Assembly (NCBI GenBank): GCA_039812085.1
Contig: JBDHZU010000001.1
Location: forward strand, 1 to 64,000
DNA: 64,000 nucleotides
Direction: 5' to 3'
DNA from: JBDHZU01 sp039812085
Lineage (GTDB): Bacteria > Actinomycetota > Actinomycetes > S36-B12 > UBA10799
Below, one piece after another: positions 1 through 8,631 of the stretch. Numbering within the stretch: the stretch's first letter is position 1; every line of letters begins with the position of its first letter. The position numbers were made by a program, and so were the translations under genes. The notes under the pieces are model-generated. The model had not been told where the DNA came from and ran no database searches. It was given only the letters and a program-made list of their open reading frames with translations.

Positions 1-1
1 C

Positions 2-490
2 TACCACCGACAGGCTGGGCTGGAAATCAAGGTCGCCCGAATCTTCAACACGTACGGCCCACGCATGCATCCCAACGATGGCCGCGTTGTTTCCAACTTC
101 ATCATGCAGGCACTCACCGGTAACCCCATCACCGTTTACGGAGATGGCTCGCAGACTCGATCGTTCTGCTACGTCTCTGACCTCGTTGACGGTCTGATCA
201 AACTGATGGAATCACCAGCCGAGGTGACCGGGCCGATCAACCTGGGCAACCCAAATGAGATCACCGTTGGCGAACTGGCAGAAAACGTCACTCGCCTCGT
301 CGGGGATGCCCCACCAGTTGTTACCGAGCCACTTCCCTCCGACGACCCCACGCGTCGCTGCCCTGACATCACCAAGGCCAAGACCATCCTGGGATGGGAA
401 CCCACTGTGGACCTCACTGAAGGTCTTACCTCGACCATCGAATACTTCCGGTCACACCCAGAGTTCCGCGATGCCCTCATCACCAACTGA
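2..490 (+). CDS. UDP-glucuronate decarboxylase (UXS-type SDR), 3' part
   Basis: This is the C-terminal part of an extended short-chain dehydrogenase; the 5' end lies outside the window, and the open frame runs from base 2. The fragment has [21 protein letters not shown] and [22 protein letters not shown], which are typical of the UDP-glucuronate decarboxylase / dTDP-glucose dehydratase family, and the [10 protein letters not shown] run is characteristic of UXS enzymes. Such enzymes convert UDP-glucuronate to UDP-xylose in the cytosol. A UDP-glucose dehydrogenase that could supply the substrate lies at 29160. The stop overlaps the next gene by 20 bases, so it heads or sits inside the rightward glycopolymer operon. 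Family assignment is good; substrate is inferred. Confidence 0.8.
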   Translation, partial: YHRQAGLEIKVARIFNTYGPRMHPNDGRVVSNFIMQALTGNPITVYGDGSQTRSFCYVSDLVDGLIKLMESPAEVTGPINLGNPNEITVGELAENVTRLVGDAPPVVTEPLPSDDPTRRCPDITKAKTILGWEPTVDLTEGLTSTIEYFRSHPEFRDALITN

Positions 491-1289
491 GCGGCCCGCC
501 CGGCCGACCATCGCGCAGTTGCGCGCGGTCAGCCAACCGGAATCGGTGACCGGCCGAACGAACTCGGAACATTGGATTGGCGATCTGTTCCACCGGCACC
601 TATCGCTGTATCTGACCCGAGAGTTCCTCCGTTTCGGATTCACCCCCAACGCAGTGACGGGCGTGATGATCGTGATGGGTTGGATCGCTGCTGGATGCCT
701 GCTTATCCCAGGACTTATCGGAGCGTTCCTCGGTCTGCTGATCGGCCAACTGCAGATGATCACCGACTGCTGTGACGGCGAGCTCGCCCGATGGCAGCAG
801 CGGACGAGTCCGGTGGGCGTATTCCTCGACAAGATCGCGCACTACTCAACTGAAGCTTTCATCGCTGTAGCGTTGGGCTTCCGGGCGGCTGGGGATCTTT
901 CCTTCAACGGCCCATGGCCCTGGCTTGGCGCTGTGCTCGCTGTCATGTTGCTACTGAATAAGGCCCAAAACGACTTCGTTCATGTGGCGCGGGCTTACGC
1001 CGGATTACCGAGGGTCAGCGAAGAACCGGGAGTGTTCCGTCCGCAAGGTGGATTGATCGGAGCCGCTCGACGCGCTGCTCGATTCCTACCGTTCTACAAA
1101 CTGTTCCACTCCATCGAACTGACCATCGCCATCTTCCTCGCCGCTGTGATTGACACATTCATTGGCGATCTGACCGCAACTCGCTGGCTCACGGTGGCGC
1201 TCTTGGTCTTCGCGACACTGGCTGCGTTTGGTCACTGTGCCTCGATCCTGGCGTCCAGCCGACTGCGACAGTCCCCGGAGGACACATGA
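471..1289 (+). CDS. CDP-alcohol phosphatidyltransferase family membrane protein
   Basis: A 272-residue polytopic membrane protein with the CDP-alcohol phosphatidyltransferase signature: D99-x2-D102-G103-x2-A106-R107, then G116, D120 and H124. The family transfers a phospho-alcohol from a CDP-linked donor to a hydroxyl acceptor at the membrane. The last position of the motif, normally a catalytic aspartate, is histidine here. ATG 471 is chosen because the conserved region starts about 35 residues later and the longer upstream frame lies inside the UXS gene. It overlaps UXS by 20 bases and the next glycosyltransferase by ATGA. In this cluster it more likely builds a phosphodiester in a surface polymer or its lipid anchor than bulk phospholipid; that is inference. 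Confidence 0.75.
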   Translation: MPSSPTERPARPTIAQLRAVSQPESVTGRTNSEHWIGDLFHRHLSLYLTREFLRFGFTPNAVTGVMIVMGWIAAGCLLIPGLIGAFLGLLIGQLQMITDCCDGELARWQQRTSPVGVFLDKIAHYSTEAFIAVALGFRAAGDLSFNGPWPWLGAVLAVMLLLNKAQNDFVHVARAYAGLPRVSEEPGVFRPQGGLIGAARRAARFLPFYKLFHSIELTIAIFLAAVIDTFIGDLTATRWLTVALLVFATLAAFGHCASILASSRLRQSPEDT

Positions 1290-2155
1290 CGACGGTGAGC
1301 GTGGTCGTCCTCACCATGGGGCACCGCCCAGAGGAATTAGCCCGCGGTCTGGCATCCCTAGCGGAACAAACCAACGTCGAACTAGAAATTGTGTGCGTAG
1401 GCAATGGTTGGGAACCAACTGGCCTGCCAGATGAGGTCACCGGGGTCTACCTGCCAGAAAACCTCGGTGCCTGCTCAGGCCGAAATGCAGGTGCGGCAGC
1501 GACCAGTGGCGACATCTTGTTCTTCTTCGATGACGATGCCTGGCTCACCGATCACACCATGATTTCCCGTGCCGTCGACACCTTCCAGCGATTGCCTGAA
1601 CTCGGCATCTTGCAACCCCGCGTCCATGACCCCACAGCGCCGACTGATCCCACTCGATGGATTCCCCGAATCCGCAAGGGCGACCGGTACCGATCGAGTC
1701 CGGCGTTCTCGGTATGGGAAGGCGCGTTGTTCGTGCGTCGGAGCGTGTTCGATGCCGCCGGTGGCTTTGGTGACGAGTTGTTCTACTACCACGAGGGAAT
1801 TGAACTGGCCTGGCGCTGCTGGGACCACAACCACAAGGCGTGGTACGGCGCAGAACTGGAAGCCCATCATCCCGCCGCTGAACCGACTCGGCACGCGATG
1901 TTCTACCGGATGAATGCACGCAATCGGGTGTGGGTGGCCCGACGAAATCTGCCCCTCCCACTCGTTCCGATGTACGTCGGAGTGTGGGCACTCAACGACC
2001 TTCGCCATCTTCGTGGTGAGCAGAAAGCGCAAGCCCGCCGCGCTTGGATGGATGGCTGGAAAGAAGGTTGGCGCGAAGATCCAGGGCCACGACGCCGAAT
2101 GTCGTGGGGAACCGTCTGGCAAATGACGCGCCGGGGCCGTCCACCGATCGTTTAG
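1286..2155 (+). CDS. family 2 glycosyltransferase
   Basis: A 289-residue cytosolic GT-A glycosyltransferase. The N-terminus SVVVLTMGHRPEEL is the nucleotide-binding first strand, DILFFFDDDAWL holds the metal-binding DDD, and the later FYYHEGIELAWR segment is the acceptor-side ED/EE-type motif. The start is firm: ATG 1286 overlaps the upstream stop as ATGA and is preceded by GGAGGACAC. The position between a CDP-alcohol transferase and a glycerophosphotransferase suggests that it adds a sugar during linkage-unit or polymer synthesis. Sugar donor and acceptor cannot be read from sequence. Confidence 0.85.
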   Translation: MTTVSVVVLTMGHRPEELARGLASLAEQTNVELEIVCVGNGWEPTGLPDEVTGVYLPENLGACSGRNAGAAATSGDILFFFDDDAWLTDHTMISRAVDTFQRLPELGILQPRVHDPTAPTDPTRWIPRIRKGDRYRSSPAFSVWEGALFVRRSVFDAAGGFGDELFYYHEGIELAWRCWDHNHKAWYGAELEAHHPAAEPTRHAMFYRMNARNRVWVARRNLPLPLVPMYVGVWALNDLRHLRGEQKAQARRAWMDGWKEGWREDPGPRRRMSWGTVWQMTRRGRPPIV

Positions 2156-2202
2156 CTGGCACGGACTGATCCGCAGTTATTCTGGATCGTCAATCCAAAC
2201 CG

Positions 2203-4143
2203 TTGGTCGGGGGCAGTGTGGGAGCTATCAGTCGCCTGGTGCGCACATCACTGGCCGATCGACGAGCCCGTAAACAGGCCATCGCCAACGACTTGGGGCA
2301 CGCCAACGTCCCTGCCCAGACCTATCGCGGACTTATCTACTACGGGCCGGGAGAAGCGACGACCTACCAGGTCGAACGGTGGATGCCTGCCCTAGAAGCA
2401 ATTGCTGCGGAATACCCGCTAGTCATCGTTACCCGTCAACCAACTGCTGCTCTGGTCTTACAAGAATCGTGTCCGCTGCCTGTGGTGTACATCCGCACCA
2501 ACGATGAAGTCCAACAGTTCGCCCAACGTCAGCAACCGGATGTTGCGTTTTACGTCAACAACACGATGTCTAACTACACGTTGCTGGCTAACAGCGGCCT
2601 GACCCATGTCACGTTGGGGCACGGCGAATCAGACAAACTCGCATCGACGAGCAATAACTTCAAGAGCTACGACTTCACCTTTATCGCAGGAGAGGCGGGA
2701 CTGCGTCGACTCGCCATTGGCTTGTTGTCCTTCGATTGGAAAAAACACGTTCGAATCGTAGGTCGCCCGCAGGTGGACGAATTTATTGCCGGACCACCCT
2801 TACCCAACGACGACCGCACCACCGTTCTCTACGCCCCCACGTGGGAGGGCGACAAACCCAACGTGCGCTATGGGTCTGTCGAGTCACATGGAAAGGCCAT
2901 CACGAAAGCCATCACGGATACGGGTCGTCATCGGCTGATTTATCGCCCCCATCCACTCATCGGAAGCGTGCGACCACAAACGCTGCAGGCCCATGAAGAA
3001 GTAGTCGCAATGATCACTGCCGCAAACGCCGCAGACCCCAGCGCATCGCACCTGGTGGACACACAGACCCCGTTCGGGTGGCACCAGCATGTGCTCGATG
3101 CCTGCATTTGCGATGTATCCAGCGTCGCTATCGATTGGATGGCCAGTGGCAAACCGCTGATCGTCACCCATCCCGCTGCGGCGAGCACGACGGTCGATGA
3201 CAGCGGTATCGGGCGCTATCTCGACCTCATGGACAAGACAGAGGCAGCAAACGCAGCCACCCTCATCGATACGTTCATGACCGACGGCATGCCCCAGACC
3301 TATCGAGATCTGATCTGGTACTACTTCGGCGACATCACTGCGGACTGTTCTACCCAACGTTTCCAGCAAGCTGTGCGGTCGTTGTTCAACCCCCAGCCAG
3401 CACCTGATTCGCTGGATGCACCGACGGTTCCTTCTCACCAATCGACGGGTGTTGCCCACCGTTCGAAGCAACGACGCATTGACGTCTCGGCGATCGCCAC
3501 AAAGCTTCGTCACTCCGTTAAAGAGAAAGCTTTAGACACCCGGTTATCGACCGAGCTACCCATCGATCAGATTGCTGGGGTTGTCTACGCCCCCAGTGGG
3601 GATTCTGCATCCAACGCACTGATCGAACGACTGGCGATGATCGAACAAATTTCAGCCGCGTCTCCGCTGATGTTCGTATCCAGAAGTGCGCGTAATACCG
3701 CTCGACTTCAGCAAGCGACAAACCTGCCAGTTGCGTACACCCGCCCACTGAGTTCAGTCATCGAGGCCTCGTTGACGTTGCAGCCAACGTTTGCCCTCTA
3801 CTTCAAACATGTGAACTCCAACTTCCATCTGTTGTCGATTCCCTCCCTCACCCATGCCTACGTCTTGGGAGACAACCCGGACGCCGATCTGACGAATCAA
3901 CTCAAGGGTTACGACGTCGTCATCGCATTCAGTCCACAACAGCGGGACGAGGCAGTCCAACGCGTGAGTGGATTGGATCCAGCGTGCGTCATCGTCGTCG
4001 GCGAACAGGGAGAACTTCCCATCGCACAGATCGGTTCTTATCTCGCTGAGTTCAATGCACAAGCCAAACGACAGCAAGACGATCTGACAACCCAGATGCG
4101 CAAACTGGAACTGACCGACAGCGCACTGGATGCGATCAGTTGA
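2203..4143 (+). CDS. CDP-glycerol:glycerophosphotransferase (TagF/TagB-like) with duplicated C-terminal half-domain
   Basis: A 646-residue GT-B-type polyol-phosphate transferase. Residues about 40-400 form a complete CDP-glycerol glycerophosphotransferase domain with LGHGESDK (H140), a second histidine in YRPHPL (H250) and DVSSVAIDWMASGKPL near 304-319; these match the two catalytic histidines and donor site of TagF enzymes. Residues about 455-605 repeat the N-terminal lobe (NSNFHLLSIPSLTHAYVLGD aligning with MSNYTLLANSGLTHVTLGHG) but have lost the histidine motif, so this copy is presumably non-catalytic. TTG 2203 is used; GTG 2218 after GGTCGGGGG is an alternative start. The likely role is polymerising or priming a polyol-phosphate chain at the inner membrane face. 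Confidence 0.82.
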   Translation: MVGGSVGAISRLVRTSLADRRARKQAIANDLGHANVPAQTYRGLIYYGPGEATTYQVERWMPALEAIAAEYPLVIVTRQPTAALVLQESCPLPVVYIRTNDEVQQFAQRQQPDVAFYVNNTMSNYTLLANSGLTHVTLGHGESDKLASTSNNFKSYDFTFIAGEAGLRRLAIGLLSFDWKKHVRIVGRPQVDEFIAGPPLPNDDRTTVLYAPTWEGDKPNVRYGSVESHGKAITKAITDTGRHRLIYRPHPLIGSVRPQTLQAHEEVVAMITAANAADPSASHLVDTQTPFGWHQHVLDACICDVSSVAIDWMASGKPLIVTHPAAASTTVDDSGIGRYLDLMDKTEAANAATLIDTFMTDGMPQTYRDLIWYYFGDITADCSTQRFQQAVRSLFNPQPAPDSLDAPTVPSHQSTGVAHRSKQRRIDVSAIATKLRHSVKEKALDTRLSTELPIDQIAGVVYAPSGDSASNALIERLAMIEQISAASPLMFVSRSARNTARLQQATNLPVAYTRPLSSVIEASLTLQPTFALYFKHVNSNFHLLSIPSLTHAYVLGDNPDADLTNQLKGYDVVIAFSPQQRDEAVQRVSGLDPACVIVVGEQGELPIAQIGSYLAEFNAQAKRQQDDLTTQMRKLELTDSALDAIS

Positions 4144-4146
4144 GGA

Positions 4147-5145
4147 CTACTTGAACTTCTGTCGCTTGATAACCCAAGGACTCGCACCACTCGCGTCGTA
4201 GGACGCAACGCTGATTTCCCAGTTGGTCTTGAAGACGTTTTCTTTCACTTTGATGCTGCGAGCATTGGCTTTAGCCGTGACGAAGTACTGCTTCGTCCAG
4301 GCGCGCTTGTCGGTGCTGTAGTGCCGGTATCCGATGCGATAAGCGGTAACAGCACGTGCGTTTACCCGAGGTGCCACCCACTTGACCTGGACCCATTTCT
4401 TCTTCTTGAACTTCAACTTGACGCCACTGACCGGGCCAGCCTGGACCGGCTTTGGCCAACATGACGTTCCCTCACTGCTGACCGTGCGCGTTTGATAGGG
4501 GACCCGGTCCCAATTGGAATAACCCAGTTTCTTGGGGAATGTGACCTGGCGTCCGTCCAGGCACGCCCGCAGTTCTCCTGGGTAATCAGACTGCAGAACA
4601 GGACGCAGGCCGTTAGTTCTCACGGAGAAGTGCAACGAATTCGAGTTGCAGTGGTCTCCCCCGAAAGTTCCGATGACAGTGTTTTGATTAACCACTTGCC
4701 CCTCGCGGACTTTCAGGATTCCGAGGTGCACATATCGACTCGTATTGCCACCTCCGTGGTCGATCCAGACTGTTCCACCACGGCACTGCGATAGAACCGG
4801 CTTGACCTCGATGTGTGCAATCCCTCCACCAGCCGCGTAAATATCCTGTCCACGAGGAGCTGTAAAGTCCAATGCCCAATAGCCGTGGTCTGGCTTTCCG
4901 TTGGTCGTGCAGTTCGTCTTTACGCAGCCCAACAAAGCAGCCTTGCGGGTAGGGAGATAGACCGGGCGTGTGAATACATCCGCCACGGGCACGGCCCGCG
5001 ATTCCACCTGAATCTGCCTTGTCTGCGCCTGGGCGGCCGAAGGAATCATCACTGCTGTCAACGCAAGGCCAGTCGCCACGGCACCAACGAGTGCAACCGC
5101 ACCGATACCGGGTGTCTTTGTCTGGACTGACGACGCCATGAACAT
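4147..5145 (-). CDS. secreted M23-like (LytM) peptidase-fold protein with C-terminal FN3-like domain
   Basis: The chosen ATG begins MFMASSVQTK and leads directly into a signal peptide (GIGAVALVGAVATGLALTAVM, cleavage after AQA), so the protein is exported. The middle resembles an M23 peptidase: HGYWALDF, an IYAAGGG turn, WIDHGGGNTSRYVHLG and NSLHFSV. The YVHL histidine is present, but the usual HxH zinc motif reads SLH, so catalysis may be lost. The last 100 residues have a fibronectin-III-like strand pattern (VQVKWVAP ... YRIGYRHY ... SVASYDASGASPW). In-frame ATGs also exist upstream at 5205 and 5283. It may bind or cut peptidoglycan near the surface polymer. Convergent with the upstream gene by 3 bases and divergent from the next. 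Confidence 0.72.
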   Translation of the reverse strand: MFMASSVQTKTPGIGAVALVGAVATGLALTAVMIPSAAQAQTRQIQVESRAVPVADVFTRPVYLPTRKAALLGCVKTNCTTNGKPDHGYWALDFTAPRGQDIYAAGGGIAHIEVKPVLSQCRGGTVWIDHGGGNTSRYVHLGILKVREGQVVNQNTVIGTFGGDHCNSNSLHFSVRTNGLRPVLQSDYPGELRACLDGRQVTFPKKLGYSNWDRVPYQTRTVSSEGTSCWPKPVQAGPVSGVKLKFKKKKWVQVKWVAPRVNARAVTAYRIGYRHYSTDKRAWTKQYFVTAKANARSIKVKENVFKTNWEISVASYDASGASPWVIKRQKFK

Positions 5146-5306
5146 GTCGTCGGATCCACGACGTGCAGTCTTGAACAACGAGTGTTTACCCACGGTAAGG
5201 ACCATGCACCCAAAATTGTTCTCATGCAGATCTTTGTGGCATTGCGGTGATCTGATGTCTGCAGCCTCCATACTGAACGTCATCCAATGTCTGCGATCGG
5301 AGACCT

Positions 5307-6008
5307 ATGACACGCGTCAATGCGGTCATCTTGGCTGCCGGAATGGGCACACGACTCGGCCGACCATTCCCCAAGCCGCTTACTCCTCTTGACGAGGGTC
5401 GGAGCATTCTGCAGCAACAGCTCGACAATCTCCGCCAGGCTTTTGGGCCAGACGTCAAAGTGACAGTCGTCGTGGGGTTCAAACTTGAACTCATCATGGA
5501 AGCAGCCCCCGACGCCGTCTTCGTTTACAACGAACTGTTCGACCAGACAAACACCTCGAAAAGTCTGCTCAAGGCGTTGCGTGCCAGCGACGAGGGTCCC
5601 GTCGTTTGGATGAACGGGGATGTCGTCTTCGATGCCGCGGTCCTCGAACGTTTACAGACCAACCTCGATGCGGGGCAAACTGCCATTGCCGTGAATACCG
5701 CCAGCGTGGGAGAAGAAGAAGTGAAATATGCAGTTGACGACCGTGGCCTGGTCTCGCAACTGAGTAAGCAAGTGTCGAACGCATTGGGCGAATCCGTCGG
5801 AATCAATGTGGTGTCCGCTGCCGATAAACCCGCACTCATCTCTCGACTAGACGAATGCGGAGACCAGGATTATTTCGAACGTGGGATTGAACTCGCAGTT
5901 GCCCAAGATGGGCTTGCTGTCCACCCCGTCGATATCTCCGATCTATTTGCCGTAGAAGTTGACTTTGAAGAGGATTTGGAACGCGCCAACCGTCACGAAC
6001 GATCATGA
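5307..6008 (+). CDS. sugar/alcohol-phosphate nucleotidyltransferase
   Basis: A 233-residue NTP transferase of the IPCT/LicC/GlmU N-terminal fold. The signature AVILAAGMGTRLGRPFPKPL near residues 6-25 gives the nucleotide-binding G-x-G-T-R and the P-K lysine; WMNGDVVFD near residue 95 carries the metal-binding aspartate. It would join an alcohol- or sugar-phosphate to CMP or UMP. The last four bases overlap the next glycerophosphotransferase gene (ATGA), so the two products are probably co-translated, and a CDP-activated alcohol for that transferase is the natural guess. Closest functional relatives include choline- and inositol-phosphate cytidylyltransferases. The exact substrate is unknown. 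Confidence 0.78.
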   Translation: MTRVNAVILAAGMGTRLGRPFPKPLTPLDEGRSILQQQLDNLRQAFGPDVKVTVVVGFKLELIMEAAPDAVFVYNELFDQTNTSKSLLKALRASDEGPVVWMNGDVVFDAAVLERLQTNLDAGQTAIAVNTASVGEEEVKYAVDDRGLVSQLSKQVSNALGESVGINVVSAADKPALISRLDECGDQDYFERGIELAVAQDGLAVHPVDISDLFAVEVDFEEDLERANRHERS

Positions 6009-7213
6009 GGCTGCGTTCGGACTTGCGGGCGCTACGGCAGCGCGCAAGTGAACGTCGAGCAGCAAGCCGGATTGCTCCCCGACAAGCAGCCGATCAACGG
6101 TTCGCAGAAAACGATCTGCAGATTCTCGTCTACTTTTCCGACGAGCCAGCCCACCTCTACCAACTGCGCCGATGGCTTGATTCATTATCCAGACTCAATG
6201 AAACGCGACCCGTCGCGATCGTTACGCGCTATGCCTTGACTGCCGAACAACTGCTCAAACAGACCCACCTGCCGGTGTACTGCTCCCCACGGCATCTCGG
6301 GCTGGATCCATTGATCGCCCGCAACGACATCCGACTCGTGTTGTACGTGAACCACCACAAGGGAAACCTCGCCATGCTGTGGCATCCCGACCCGGTACAC
6401 GTCTATATCGGCCATGGCGAATCCGATAAGTACGGAATCTCCGCATCTAATCAACTCAAGGCCTACGACTACACATTCGTTTCTGGACAGGTCGCCGTTG
6501 ACCGCATCAAACGACGCCTCTACGACTACGACGCAGACACTCGACTCTTGCGGATCGGTCGCCCATGGCGAGAAGAACCACTGGAAACACCACAGTTGCC
6601 CCAAGATGATCGAACGGTTGTGCTGTACGCCCCCAGTTGGGAAGGAGACCGGGATGCAAACTGCTTCGGTTCTGTTCTCAGTCACGGCAAGGCCATCGTT
6701 GACGGACTGTTGAACGACTCCAATTATCGATTGGTGTTCCGTCCGCATCCCCTCACCGGACAACGAAGTTCTGTCTACCGAGAAGCCGCTGCTGAGCTCA
6801 TGGTGGCGATCGACGCAGCTAACTCAGCCGATGCTCAGGCAGGTCATGTCATCGATAAGGGGGCAGAACTGTCCTGGCAGTTCCATGAAGCAGACATTGC
6901 GATTGCTGATATCTCTGCGGTAACAACTGACTGGCTCGCCACTGGTAAGCCACTACTGGTCACTGCGCCCGACGAGTCCGTCATTCGCGACCCCGACGGG
7001 ATTGATTCCCGATTACCTCTGTTGAGCACTGATGAGGCTGCTGACATCGTGAAAGCGATTGATACTGCACGTTCCGACGGAAGGCTTGCCGCCCAATCTC
7101 AGGTTGTCCAGGCCTATTTTGATGAAACCGATCCAGATCGCAGTCAACAACTGTTCGAGCAGGCAATCTCCACCCTGATCGACAGGCGACGGGCACAACA
7201 AGCTGCGCGCTAG
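6005..7213 (+). CDS. CDP-glycerol:glycerophosphotransferase (TagF/TagB-like)
   Basis: A 402-residue single-domain polyol-phosphate transferase, paralogous to the first domain of the gene at 2203. Key motifs are YIGHGESDK (H137) and FRPHPLTG (H248), equivalent to the two essential histidines of TagF, plus DISAVTTDWLATGKPLLV at the donor site. The N-terminal 35 residues are basic, which suits peripheral membrane attachment. ATG 6005 overlaps the stop of the nucleotidyltransferase, indicating coupled synthesis. Its stop codon overlaps the stop of the convergent bcs1-type gene (7210-7213). It likely transfers a CDP-linked polyol phosphate to a lipid-linked glycan; glycerol versus ribitol cannot be settled from sequence. 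Confidence 0.85.
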   Translation: MRLRSDLRALRQRASERRAASRIAPRQAADQRFAENDLQILVYFSDEPAHLYQLRRWLDSLSRLNETRPVAIVTRYALTAEQLLKQTHLPVYCSPRHLGLDPLIARNDIRLVLYVNHHKGNLAMLWHPDPVHVYIGHGESDKYGISASNQLKAYDYTFVSGQVAVDRIKRRLYDYDADTRLLRIGRPWREEPLETPQLPQDDRTVVLYAPSWEGDRDANCFGSVLSHGKAIVDGLLNDSNYRLVFRPHPLTGQRSSVYREAAAELMVAIDAANSADAQAGHVIDKGAELSWQFHEADIAIADISAVTTDWLATGKPLLVTAPDESVIRDPDGIDSRLPLLSTDEAADIVKAIDTARSDGRLAAQSQVVQAYFDETDPDRSQQLFEQAISTLIDRRRAQQAAR

Positions 7214-8622
7214 CGACTGACGGGATCGACCCTTCGAACGTCGAAGATGTGGCCGGTCTGGCTGGAAATCAACACGTCCAACGATGCCTGTGCGACTGCC
7301 TCACTGGCGAGCAGGGTTCCTGGCGGCTCATTGCCGAACGCATTCGTTCGCATAGGCGTGCTGGTCCGCTCAGGATTGATGCAGTTCACTCGAATACCGG
7401 TCTGTGACCATTCATCAGCCAATGCCTGCGTCAGGTTGACCACGGCAGCTTTCGCCGAGGAATACAACGAGTACCCCGAGCGCCCTCGGGTGTACGAACT
7501 CGACGTGAACAGCAACAACGATCCCTTGGTCTGTTCCAAGTACTCGGCACATTGCTGGGCGACAAACACCGGAGCGAGGTAGTTCACTTCCGTGGAGTGG
7601 TAGACCGTTTCTTCACTTGTGGTTGCCAAATCACCGCGCGGCAGGACTCCCGCAGTGTTCACCACAAAATCGATTCGGCCAGTCTTTGCTACAACTGATC
7701 GCAGGGCATCGCGGATATCGTTGCGCTTCTCAACGTGAGTGTTGGTCGTTGATCGAGAGAATGCATGAACCTCGCAGCCGTAACTGCTGGCCAGGTCTCC
7801 GATATCTGAACCGATCCCATAAGAACCGCCGAAGATCACCATGACCTTGCCATCAAGAATCTCTCGGTACTGCTCAGGCGTACGAGCGGCAGGAGCTTCG
7901 TTGGAGGCCAACTGGAAGAGCTTGTCCGCCAGGAACACATCGATTGGTTCAGTGACCTTCATGTTCTGCTCGTCGCCTCGAACCACAGCGATGGGTTCAT
8001 CGGGCAAATAGCGCAGCACTACGGTGCAGTCATCAGTGGCGGCGAAGTTCTCGTCCGCAGCAGCGAGCTCATATGCCTTACGGATGACTGATAGACGGAA
8101 GGCCTGCGGGGTCTGCCCACGACGCAGGAGGTGTCGAGGCAAGACATCAGTGATGGTCTCGAGTCCGTCAGATCCGGTTTGTTCAGTGACTTCAATGATC
8201 GTGTCAGCAGACGGAATCGCCGTATCGACGGCGCCGTATCGTTCCAGAGCACTAATGAGATCAGTGATGATTCGGCCCGACAGCAACGGGCGAACAGCAT
8301 CGTGGAAGAGAACGTTGCACTCGCCATCTCCCAGGGCATCAATAGCGAGCTGAGTCGTTCCGTTACGGGTCTCGGCACCTTCCAAAACACTGGTGACTTT
8401 GGGATAGCTACCGGACTTCACGATCGCGTGAATCGAGTCCAGATGACCAGGCGTCATCATGATCAAAATTTCATCAATGTCCGGGTGATCGTGCAGAAGC
8501 GCAATCGTATGCTCGACGATCGGACGGCCAGCAATCTTGATGAGCTGCTTCGGAATGTCTAACCCGACCCTGGTACCTACGCCACCGGCCAACACCACAG
8601 CAACATTTCGGGTCTGCGTCAT
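7210..8622 (-). CDS. bifunctional ribitol-5-phosphate cytidylyltransferase / ribulose-5-phosphate reductase (Bcs1-type)
   Basis: 470 residues in two domains. Residues 1-235 are IspD/TarI-like: VVLAGGVGTRVGLDIPKQL holds the CTP-binding loop, and VLFHDAVRPLL and TDDCTVV follow. Residues 245-470 are a short-chain dehydrogenase: VIFGGSYGIGSDIG binds NADPH, VVNTAGVLPRGD is the NAG motif and YSLYSSAK the catalytic Tyr/Lys. The same order and total length are known for Haemophilus Bcs1, which reduces ribulose-5-phosphate and activates the ribitol-5-phosphate to CDP-ribitol. This points to poly(ribitol-phosphate) in the polymer. The gene ends the leftward operon. The fusion replaces the separate TarI and TarJ of Gram-positive teichoic acid pathways. 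Confidence 0.88.
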   Translation of the reverse strand: MTQTRNVAVVLAGGVGTRVGLDIPKQLIKIAGRPIVEHTIALLHDHPDIDEILIMMTPGHLDSIHAIVKSGSYPKVTSVLEGAETRNGTTQLAIDALGDGECNVLFHDAVRPLLSGRIITDLISALERYGAVDTAIPSADTIIEVTEQTGSDGLETITDVLPRHLLRRGQTPQAFRLSVIRKAYELAAADENFAATDDCTVVLRYLPDEPIAVVRGDEQNMKVTEPIDVFLADKLFQLASNEAPAARTPEQYREILDGKVMVIFGGSYGIGSDIGDLASSYGCEVHAFSRSTTNTHVEKRNDIRDALRSVVAKTGRIDFVVNTAGVLPRGDLATTSEETVYHSTEVNYLAPVFVAQQCAEYLEQTKGSLLLFTSSSYTRGRSGYSLYSSAKAAVVNLTQALADEWSQTGIRVNCINPERTSTPMRTNAFGNEPPGTLLASEAVAQASLDVLISSQTGHIFDVRRVDPVSR

Positions 8623-8631
8623 CAGCCAAAC

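Noticed and set aside
2884..3513. 209-codon open frame antisense to the first TagF-like domain
   Set aside because: Composition is low in normal protein motifs and the opposite strand encodes a clear conserved enzyme; it mirrors the codon pattern of that gene.
3500..4143. C-terminal half of the 2203 protein as a separate gene or a frameshift product
   Set aside because: The frame is continuous with a plausible linker and no stop or ribosome site; treated as one fused protein.
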